Shown piece by piece: positions 38,472 through 47,056 of a DNA stretch of 47,056 bases; the first letter of the stretch is position 1, and every line of letters begins with the position of its first letter. This stretch comes from Vreelandella aquamarina (GTDB lineage Bacteria; Pseudomonadota; Gammaproteobacteria; Pseudomonadales; Halomonadaceae), in NCBI RefSeq assembly GCF_900110265.1, contig NZ_FODB01000027.1, positions 1 through 47,056 of the forward strand. The letters run 5' to 3'. The notes beneath the pieces are model-generated. The model was not told the DNA's origin. It did no database searches and was given only the letters and a program-made list of their open reading frames with translations. A program made the position numbers and the translations under genes.

Positions 38472-39368
38472 ATGACCCAACACCCTCATCCGGCAGCCCC
38501 TCAGGAAGTCGAACTGAAGCTGGCTCTGGGGCCCGGCGCGCTCGACGCGCTGCTGGCCCATCCGCTCTTGGCAGACCCACCCCAGCAGCAGGCCTTGGCT
38601 AACACCTATTTCGATACTCCACAGGGCCATCTGGCCGTTGGCCGGGTCGCCGTTCGGCTGCGTCGACTGGGCCCGCGCGTGCTGCAAACGGTCAAGACCG
38701 CAGGCCAGGGCGGCGGCGGGTTATCGCGCCGTGAAGAGTGGGAGTGGCCGCTGGACGAGCACGCTCTCGACCAGGCCGGGCTGGCCGAACTGCCACCGTT
38801 TCAAGGGCCGTTGGCCGAACAGATAGCGGCGCTGCAACCCACGCTGAGCACCGATTTCCACCGCCGTACCTGGCCGTTGGCATGGCAAGGCAGCGCCATC
38901 GAGCTGGTGGTGGACGAAGGGGAGATCGTGGCGGGTAGCGCCCGCACCCCTATTGGCGAGGTCGAACTGGAGCTGAAAGAGGGCAGCGCCGATGCGCTAT
39001 GGAGATTGGCCCTGGCACTGGCAGAGCAGGTAGCACTGCGCCCTTCCGACAGCAGCAAGGCCGCCCGAGGCCATGCCCTGGGCCAGCAGCAGTGGACACT
39101 GCCCGAGGCCAGCACCCCCAGCGCATGGCTGCACCGTGCCACCGTGGCGCTAGATGCCTTCCATGACAGTGGCCACCCCGAGCACCTAGCGGCGGCCCGA
39201 CAGGCGCTGAGTGAACTGGCCCAGCACCCGGCGCTGGATGACGCCGCACGGCGCGAGGCCCTCACGCTGACGGCCGAGCTGGGCGCCACCGGCCAGCCCA
39301 CGGCGGCGTACGGCGTTGCAGCGTTGACGCTGGCCCGTCGCCTTGGTCAGCAAACCGCGCTACGCTGA
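38472..39368 (+). CDS. CYTH-domain inorganic triphosphatase
   Basis: A 298-aa protein with an N-terminal CYTH domain: the signature ExExK is in EVELKLAL (near residue 11), and later strands have ANTYFDTPQ, VAVRLRRLG and VELELKEGSADAL. The family hydrolyses inorganic triphosphate (as YgiF of Escherichia coli) in the cytoplasm. The second half is helical, like a short CHAD-type region. The ATG at 38472 has AGGAAG close upstream. It is divergent from the DUF47-pit operon, so triphosphate and phosphate genes lie back to back. Confidence 0.85.
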   Translation: MTQHPHPAAPQEVELKLALGPGALDALLAHPLLADPPQQQALANTYFDTPQGHLAVGRVAVRLRRLGPRVLQTVKTAGQGGGGLSRREEWEWPLDEHALDQAGLAELPPFQGPLAEQIAALQPTLSTDFHRRTWPLAWQGSAIELVVDEGEIVAGSARTPIGEVELELKEGSADALWRLALALAEQVALRPSDSSKAARGHALGQQQWTLPEASTPSAWLHRATVALDAFHDSGHPEHLAAARQALSELAQHPALDDAARREALTLTAELGATGQPTAAYGVAALTLARRLGQQTALR

Positions 39369-39406
39369 AACGCATCCCCCTTGGCCGCTTATTTCAGGAC
39401 GAAACC

Positions 39407-40309
39407 ATGAGCTTTGACCTCAGCCCCGGTGCCGAAGGATTGCGCACGCGGTTATTCCACGTGATTTTCGAGTCGGATACCCCGGGGGCCAAAGCGTTCG
39501 ATATCGCCTTGATCATCGCCATCCTGCTGAGCGTGGCGGTGATTTTGCTCGATAGCGTTGAGATCTATGCCGAGCGTTACGGGCATATTTTCTTCTACAT
39601 CGAATGGGCCTTTACACTGCTGTTTAGCCTGGAACTGCTGGTACGGCTCTACTGCCTTGAACGCCCCACGGTGTATTTAAAAAGCTTTTACGGCGTGGTG
39701 GATGTGATTGCAATTATCCCCACTTGGCTAGTGCTGCTGGTGCCTGGCGCGCATGCGCTGGTGATGGTGCGGATTTTGCGGGTGTTGCGCATCTTCCGCA
39801 TTTTGCGACTGATGGAGTTTGTGGGGGAAGGCAGGCTACTGCTGGATGCGCTTAAACGTAGCCTGCGCCAGATTTTGCTATTTTTCAGTAGCATTCTCAT
39901 GGTGGTCACACTGTTTGCCGCGCTGATGTACACCATTGAGTCCCCTGAGTCGGGCTTTACCAGCATCCCCATGTCGATATATTGGGCCATCGTGAGCATT
40001 ACCACCGTCGGGTATGGGGATATTGTGCCCACCACTTCGCTGGGCAAAGCCATCACAGTGATTCTGATGCTGATTGGCTACTCGATTATTGCCGTGCCCA
40101 CCGGGGTGTTTTCTGCCCAAGTGATCCGCTCGATTCGTGAAGACCGCTACTCAGAAGAAGCCTGTCCTGGCTGCGGCCACGACCGCCACGAAAAGCGTGC
40201 CCGCTACTGCCTGCGCTGCGGCACTTGGCTGGATGAGAACAGCGAGGACCCGCGCAAAAAAGCGCACAAAGAGAGCAGCGACGATGAGACGCCAAGCGAG
40301 GATAAATAG
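39407..40309 (+). CDS. Voltage-gated potassium channel with zinc-ribbon tail
   Basis: A 300-aa ion channel with six membrane segments. S4 has regularly spaced Arg (RILRVLRIFRILRLM, about 122-136), and the pore filter is TTVGYGDIVPTT (near 200), typical for potassium. The cytoplasmic end has CPGCGHDRHEKRARYCLRCG (residues 249-268), two CxxC pairs like a zinc ribbon, then a long charged tail rich in E, D and K. The family is the Kch/KvAP type; length with the tail is slightly above normal. Whether the ribbon gates the channel is unknown. Confidence 0.87.
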   Translation: MSFDLSPGAEGLRTRLFHVIFESDTPGAKAFDIALIIAILLSVAVILLDSVEIYAERYGHIFFYIEWAFTLLFSLELLVRLYCLERPTVYLKSFYGVVDVIAIIPTWLVLLVPGAHALVMVRILRVLRIFRILRLMEFVGEGRLLLDALKRSLRQILLFFSSILMVVTLFAALMYTIESPESGFTSIPMSIYWAIVSITTVGYGDIVPTTSLGKAITVILMLIGYSIIAVPTGVFSAQVIRSIREDRYSEEACPGCGHDRHEKRARYCLRCGTWLDENSEDPRKKAHKESSDDETPSEDK

Positions 40310-40324
40310 CACCTCGCCGATACG

Positions 40325-40353
40325 AAAACGAGGACGCTAAGCGCCCCCGTTTT
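40325..40353. terminator. Bidirectional terminator between channel gene and yciO
   Basis: The arms AAAACGAGG and CCCCCGTTTT pair around an inner CGC-TAA-GCG, with one mismatch and an unpaired A. The A and T ends serve as T tracts in both directions, between two convergent genes. Confidence 0.75.
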
Positions 40354-40371
40354 AATAGTACTCAGCGACCG

Positions 40372-40995
40372 CTACTCTTGAAACGGCGTTATATCGCCAC
40401 GCCCTTCCCGCACGATTTTGGGCGGCAGTTCACGAAGATCAATCACGCTCGTTGGGTCGAGGTGGCAAGCACCGCCATCGATAATCAAATCCAGATGGGC
40501 ACCAAAGCGCTCGCGAATCTCCTCGGGGTCGCTCATCGGCAGCGCTTCGCCTACCGGAATCAGCGTCACGCTCATTAGCGGCTCACCCAGCGCCTCTAGC
40601 AGCGCGTGGGTGATGCGGTGATCGGGCACCCGCACACCAATTGAGCGGCGCTTAGGGTGCAGCAGCAAGCGCGGCACTTCGGTAGTGGCATCCAGAATGT
40701 AGGTGTAGGGGCCGGGCGTGTGAGCCTTCAGCAGCCTGAACACGGCATTATCCACTTTAGCGTAAGTGCCTATTTCGGAAAGATCCGAGCACACTAGAGT
40801 AAAGTTATGCTTGTCATCCAGCGAGCGCAGCCATTTGATCTTCTCGATGGCCTTTTTTTCGCCTAAATGGCAGCCCAACGCGTAGCCTGAGTCCGTTGGG
40901 TAAGCGACTACTCCACCCTTACGAATAATCTCGGTGGCTTGGTCAATCAGCCGCTTTTGCGGGTTTTCCGGATGAATCTGAAAATATTGGCTCAT
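40372..40995 (-). CDS. yciO: YciO, Sua5/YrdC-like protein
   Basis: A 207-aa protein of the YrdC/Sua5 fold. It has KGGVVAYPTDSGYALGCHLG (residues 26-45), the KR-x-S-I-G-V-R-V-P-D-H motif (near 117) and HLDPTSVIDLRELPPKIVRE at the end. The paralog TsaC makes threonylcarbamoyl-AMP for tRNA; YciO itself has weak or no such role, so I keep the yciO name. The ATG has AGGAG 6 bases ahead. It follows the PHP gene by 55 bases in the same order as in Escherichia coli. Confidence 0.9.
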   Translation of the reverse strand: MSQYFQIHPENPQKRLIDQATEIIRKGGVVAYPTDSGYALGCHLGEKKAIEKIKWLRSLDDKHNFTLVCSDLSEIGTYAKVDNAVFRLLKAHTPGPYTYILDATTEVPRLLLHPKRRSIGVRVPDHRITHALLEALGEPLMSVTLIPVGEALPMSDPEEIRERFGAHLDLIIDGGACHLDPTSVIDLRELPPKIVREGRGDITPFQE

Positions 40996-41050
40996 CGCTT
41001 ACTCCTGCCCGTAGGCATCTGGTTAGCTAAGGTTTTTAGCGATATCACTT

Positions 41051-42013
41051 TTAGCTTAGCTTATTCAGCGGCTTAGCACCCAGCATACCGCTCGGGGCAT
41101 CGCGCAGGTGGGCTAAACGGGGGTGCTGCCAAATAGGCGGCGCGGCGGTACGGGGCACCGGACTCATGCTGCCAGGCGCTGCATGGCTGCCAGGAAAGTG
41201 GAAATCACTGCCCAACGAGGCGTACAGCTCCCGCTCTACCAACTGGCGCGCCAAATCACGGGTGGCGTCTGGGTTTTGCTGGCCGCTAACAAGCTCTACG
41301 CCTTGGCCACCGGCTTCCATAAAGGTATCCATCAACAGGCCGCACTTGCGCCGGGTAAGCCCGTAGCGCAGCGGATGGGCCAGCACGGCCACTCCGCCAG
41401 ACGCCACTACCCAACCCACTGCTTCGCTAATTTCCGGCCAATGGGCTTTAACATCGCCTTTTTTACCACTGCCCAGGTAGCGCTTAAAGGCTCCGGCCCA
41501 ATCGGCTACCACACCTTCCGCCACCAGCGCTCGGGCAAAGTCAGGTCGCCCTAGGGGGCGGTCGCCGCCTGCCTGGGCGCGGGCTTTTTCCAGCGCGTTG
41601 GGTAAACCCATTTTTTCTAAACGCTCGGCGATCACTTCAGCGCGCTTGATACGCGCTTCCCGCTGCTGCTCAAGCCCCTCTATCATCGGCCCCTGCAGCC
41701 CGCCGGGCATTAGCGCTACCACGTGAATATTAATCCCCTGCCAGCGGGTGGATAACTCACACCCCGGCACCAGGCAAAGCCCTGCCTGCTGGGCGGCGCG
41801 GCTCGCTTCTTCCACCCCTTCCATCGTGTCATGGTCGGTGAGCGCCATGTGAGTAAGCCCACGCCCAGCGCATAGGGTTACCAGATCCGTCGGGGAAAGC
41901 GCCCCATCAGAAGCGGTTGAGTGCATGTGCAGGTCAACCGAGTAGCGCTGGTCGGCATCGAATGCGGTAGGCAGTACGGAGGCAAGAGCGTTAGGAAGTA
42001 GTGGCATTAGCAT
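41051..42013 (-). CDS. PHP-domain phosphoesterase, RNase AM-like
   Basis: A protein of about 320 aa with a PHP metal-dependent phosphoesterase domain. The first motif is DLHMHSTASDG and the next ALTDHDTMEG; then PGCELSTRW, GDRPLGRPDFARAL, and late motifs AVLAHPLRYG and LGSDFHFPG. The family member in Escherichia coli (YciV/Rnm) matures the 5' ends of 5S and 23S rRNA. I prefer the ATG at 42013; alternatives are the ATG at 42067, the one at 42007 and a TTG at 42094, and none has a clear ribosome site. It is upstream of yciO, as in enterics. Confidence 0.85.
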   Translation of the reverse strand: MLMPLLPNALASVLPTAFDADQRYSVDLHMHSTASDGALSPTDLVTLCAGRGLTHMALTDHDTMEGVEEASRAAQQAGLCLVPGCELSTRWQGINIHVVALMPGGLQGPMIEGLEQQREARIKRAEVIAERLEKMGLPNALEKARAQAGGDRPLGRPDFARALVAEGVVADWAGAFKRYLGSGKKGDVKAHWPEISEAVGWVVASGGVAVLAHPLRYGLTRRKCGLLMDTFMEAGGQGVELVSGQQNPDATRDLARQLVERELYASLGSDFHFPGSHAAPGSMSPVPRTAAPPIWQHPRLAHLRDAPSGMLGAKPLNKLS

Positions 42014-42138
42014 GACGCCGTGTGGCGAGTTTAGAATAGGCGTGTTGAACACGAACAAGCTCGCCATGGTGCGCGCTAACCGGAGTACGGTCAATGCTAT
42101 GGCCGATACGTTACCCCTGCCTTCAAGGAGTTATCCCC

Positions 42139-42438
42139 ATGCTTTACGCCATTATCAGTGAAGATGTTGCCAACAGCTTAGAGCGCCGCTTAGCAGCCCG
42201 CCCCGACCACTTAGCGCGGCTTGAAGCACTGCGCGATGAGGGGCGGCTTATTCTGGCCGGCCCGCACCCCGCCATTGATTCCGACAACCCCGGCAATGCG
42301 GGCTTTAGCGGCAGCTTAGTGGTGGCGGAATTCGATAGTTTAGAGGACGCCCAAGCCTGGGCAGATGCCGATCCATACATCATCGCTGGGGTCTATGCCA
42401 AGGTAATTGTTAAGCCGTTCAAAAAAGTTTTGCCTTGA
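42139..42438 (+). CDS. yciI: YciI-like protein
   Basis: A 99-aa protein of the YciI family (dimeric ferredoxin-like fold). Family marks are LYAIISEDV, the region [20 protein letters not shown] with the conserved His, GPHPA, and [17 protein letters not shown] near the end. AAGGAG lies 8 bases before the ATG at 42139. Its exact role is unknown. It is divergent from the PHP gene, and yciI is also near yciO and yciV in Escherichia coli. Confidence 0.9.
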   Translation: MLYAIISEDVANSLERRLAARPDHLARLEALRDEGRLILAGPHPAIDSDNPGNAGFSGSLVVAEFDSLEDAQAWADADPYIIAGVYAKVIVKPFKKVLP

Positions 42439-42460
42439 CCAATAGGGGCGAGTGTGGAGG

Positions 42461-42520
42461 GTCCGCCCGCTTTTTCACAGAGCCTGTGGAAAACTCTGTG
42501 AAAACTCGGCGGACGCTTTT
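42461..42520 (+). terminator. Nested inverted repeat after yciI
   Basis: An outer stem (GTCCGCC and GGCGGAC) encloses a perfect inner 9-bp stem (TTCACAGAG and CTCTGTGAA) with an 11-base loop; GCTTTTCT follows. It should end the yciI transcript. Its inner part also contains two DnaA-box-like 9-mers. Confidence 0.75.
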
Positions 42521-42990
42521 CTATAAGCCAGAGATAGCGCCCCGATTAACAAATTGATCATTTTTTAACCAATTATCGCCACCACGGATGCTCGCGTGAC
42601 TCAACGCCCTGCTCAATCCCCTAGTGCTCTACCCCCACTTGAAGCGTTAACCGCCCCACAGCTGACGTGGAACGACACTTCTCCCCATTCAGACGCCTTC
42701 GACGACGTCTATTTTTCCCGTGAGGATGGGCGTGCAGAAACCGAGCACGTTTTTTTAGGGGCCAACCGACTTCCCGAGCGGTTTGCGGCTTGGCAGGAAG
42801 CACGGGCCTTTGTGATTGGCGAGACAGGCTTTGGCACCGGGCTAAATATACTGTGCGCCTGGGCCTGCTTTGAGCAGCACGCCCCAAAAGGCGCACGGCT
42901 GCATCTGTTATCCACAGAAAAATTTCCCCTCGACCGGGAAGCGCTTACCCGCGCCCTAAGCGCGTGGCCGTCGCTGGCCGGTTATTCACA
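42471..42990. other. Cluster of DnaA-box-like sequences
   Basis: Four matches to TTWTNCACA occur within 520 bases: TTTTTCACA (42471-42479), TTTTCCACA on the minus strand (42485-42493), TTATCCACA (42908-42916) and TTATTCACA (42982-42990). An AT-rich patch (42546-42570) lies between the first and second pairs. The last two are inside mnmC. No origin genes such as dnaA or mnmG are present. Confidence 0.5.
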
Positions 42991-44619
42991 AGTGCTGTGC
43001 GAACTATGGCCAGAGGCGGTAAGCGGCATCCACCGTTTGCACCTAAGCGAGCGCGTCACCCTCGACCTGCACTTTGGCGACACCACCGAGCGGCTGAACC
43101 TGCTGGAGGGCCAAGTGGATGCTTGGTTTTTAGATGGCTTTGCGCCCTCTAAAAACCCCGAGATGTGGCAGCCCGAGCTTTTTGAAGCCATGGCGGCCCG
43201 TTCGCGCCCCGGTGCCACCTTTGCCACCTTTACCTGCGCAGGCATCGTCAAGCGCGGGCTGAAAGCGGCGGGGTTTCACTGGAAAAAAGTGCCGGGGTTT
43301 GGCCGTAAGCGGGAGATGCTAGCGGGCGGTATAGAAGCACCGCCCACAGATACGCGGCGCAACGCGGCGCCCTGGTTCACGCCCCCTGCCCACCGCGATG
43401 CAAAGCACGTGATTGTAATTGGCGCGGGCATGGCGGGCAGCAGCGTAGCGGCAGCGCTGGCTAAGCGCGGCAAGCAAGTCACGGTGGTTGAGCGTGACGC
43501 CCCTGGCGCGGGCGGCTCCGGCAATCGTCAAGGGGCGCTCTATGTGAAGCTGGCGGTGGAAACCAATCATCAAAGCCGCTTCTATTTAGCGGGGCTGCTG
43601 TATAGCCAGCGCTGGTTTGGCCAACTGGCCTCAGCTCACCCACAGGAGCCGCCGCTCTGGCAGCCTTGTGGCGTGTTACAGCTCGCGCTAAGTAATAAAG
43701 AGGCGACCCGCCAGCAGCGTTTTATGGCCAATCATCCGCTGCCGGAGCCGGTCGTGTCTGCACAGACCAATGCGCTAAGCGAGCTGGCGGAAGTACCGGT
43801 CTCTGCGGCCCACGGGCTATTTTATCCCCAGGCGGGCTGGGTTCAGCCCAAAAAGCTCTGCGAACAGTTGTTGCAGCACGACAATATCACCCTACGGCAA
43901 GGCGACGTCAGCGAGCTACAGCAAGCCTCTCAAACGGCGCAGTGGCAGGTCACTCTGGCCAGCGGCGAAACGCTGCAGGCTGATCATGTGGTCGTGGCTA
44001 CAGCATCCCTGGCTAACCAGTTTGCTCAAACCGCCGAGCTGCCGTTGCAGCAGGTGCGCGGCCAGGTCAGCGAGCTAACGCTGCCAGCAGGTACGAAGGT
44101 GCCCACTAAAGTGGTATGTGCGGGAGGCTATGTATCACCACCGATGGATAACGTACTGACCTTTGGCGCCAGCTTTGTGCCCAATAACGCCACAACGCAA
44201 GTGGTCGAGGAAGAGCACCAGCGCAATATTGATGAGCTACGCCAAGCGCTGCCAGAGTGGGTCGCCGCGCTAGAGGCAGCTGGCGTTACGTTAAGCCCAG
44301 AAGCGCTGGAAGGCCGGGCTGCAGTGCGAGCCGCCAGCCCCGATAAAACCCCTTACGCCGGGCCGGTGCCCCACACAGCCGCGTGGCAGCGGGATTACGC
44401 AGTGCTGCGTAAAGATGCCTCGAAAGTGCCGCCTGTTAATGGCGAGCACCATCCAGGGCTGTGGATCTCCACCGCCCACGGTTCCCGAGGGCTGGCCAGC
44501 GCGCCGCTGTGCGCGGAGGTTATCGCATCGCGCATTTGCGATGAACCGCTGCCCATCGAGCAGCCATTGGCTGACCACCTTCACCCAGGGCGGCGCATCA
44601 TTAGCGCGCTGGTGCGGGC

Positions 44620-44626
<7 letters not shown>
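42596..44626 (+). CDS. mnmC: MnmC bifunctional tRNA-modifying enzyme
   Basis: A 676-aa fusion that finishes the mnm5s2U wobble modification. The N-terminal methyltransferase (about 1-250) has VIGETGFGTGLNILCAWACF for SAM and DAWFLDGFAPSKNPEMW. The C-terminal FAD oxidase (about 260-676) begins VIVIGAGMAGSSVAAALAKR and has GGSGNRQGALYVKLA. The usual length is about 670. The start is a GTG at 42596; the ribosome site is weak, and a tiny frame ATG-CTC-GCG-TGA (42588-42599) overlaps it. It ends with a 7-base overlap with yheU on the other strand. Confidence 0.95.
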
Positions 44627-46925
<2,299 letters not shown>

Positions 46926-46962
46926 TCAGAGGTTCCGAAGACAAATAAAACAGGTAATTAGT

Positions 46963-47056
46963 ATCGGGTAGGGGCCGGGGTCACCCCCGGCGCCCTCCCA
47001 CACCACCGGGCATACGGTTCCGTACCACGGCGGTTCATGAAGAACGACTAAGCCAT
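46963..47056 (-). mobile_element. 3' end of a group II intron (domains V and VI)
   Basis: The minus strand ends with a domain-V-like hairpin: a lower helix ACCGCCG with CGGTGGT and an upper part GTACG-GAAC-CGTAT. A domain-VI-like stem of GGGG and CCCC tracts follows, with the end CCTACCCGAT. The boundary falls at 46963, with 5' ACTAATTACC as the 3' exon. The intron body with any reverse transcriptase would lie to the right of the window. I recognise it from memory of bacterial intron ends, so the class is not assigned. Confidence 0.55.

Noticed and set aside
38736..38745. Third copy of the guaA-end 10-mer (reverse orientation)
   Set aside because: It is inside the CYTH coding region, encodes part of EEWEW and has no associated boundary. 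It is a chance match and a warning about the repeat's weight.
42471..42990. Chromosomal replication origin
   Set aside because: DnaA-like boxes cluster here, but dnaA, dnaN, rpmH and mnmG are absent and two boxes lie within a coding region. A regulatory or titration site is more modest.

Overview
The window looks like a chromosomal segment of a halophilic gammaproteobacterium of the Halomonas type. The evidence is high-GC coding, housekeeping genes of gammaproteobacterial kind (guaB-guaA next to xseA, argA, mnmC, ligA-yheU, a PHP gene with yciO) and many acidic proteins. I see no rRNA or tRNA genes, no CRISPR array, and no intact transposase or integrase. Both edges run into repeat-like DNA: the right edge looks like the 3' end of a group II intron, and the left edge is an unidentified hairpin-rich stretch. 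The window may therefore be one whole contig ending in repeats.

Layout. 1-5.2 kb: mdaB-type quinone reductase, a LysR regulator, then an aaeXAB-like aromatic-acid efflux operon. 5.2-5.5 kb: remains of a LysR gene and a short-chain dehydrogenase gene. 5.6-7.3 kb: a TetR-MFS pair with a palindromic operator inside a promoter that probably gives a leaderless mRNA. 7.4-10.9 kb: a DUF2231 protein with a PQQ-type sugar dehydrogenase, then a Tat-exported amidohydrolase. 10.9-13 kb: a metal-efflux permease divergent from its MerR regulator across a 19-bp-spacer promoter, then an EcsC/DUF697-like protein. 13-15.9 kb: DUF1330, NYN, DUF808 and PhzF genes.

16.03-27.02 kb: an 11-kb metal-resistance island. 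It carries an ACR3-like transporter, a decayed merA, a His-rich CzcI-like protein, czcCBA, a DUF6316 protein, two CDF-type exporters and a CadR/PbrR-like MerR regulator. A 10-bp direct repeat bounds it, and one copy lies across the guaA stop codon. A strong orphan terminator on the guaA strand lies just beyond the far copy, where guaA would have ended before insertion. The guaA 3' end is a known attachment site for integrative elements, so this reads as a guaA-site island that has lost its integrase.

27-47 kb is mostly core genome: guaA and guaB; a Na/Pi symporter with a PhoU-like protein behind two Pho-box-like sites; xseA; a 44-aa charged protein; a truncated SDR gene; argA; pit with its DUF47 partner; a CYTH triphosphatase; a voltage-gated channel with a zinc-ribbon tail; yciO, a PHP (RNase AM-like) gene and yciI; mnmC; yheU; ligA. 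The segment therefore holds two separate phosphate importers, each paired with a PhoU-type protein. A cluster of four DnaA-box-like 9-mers lies around the start of mnmC.
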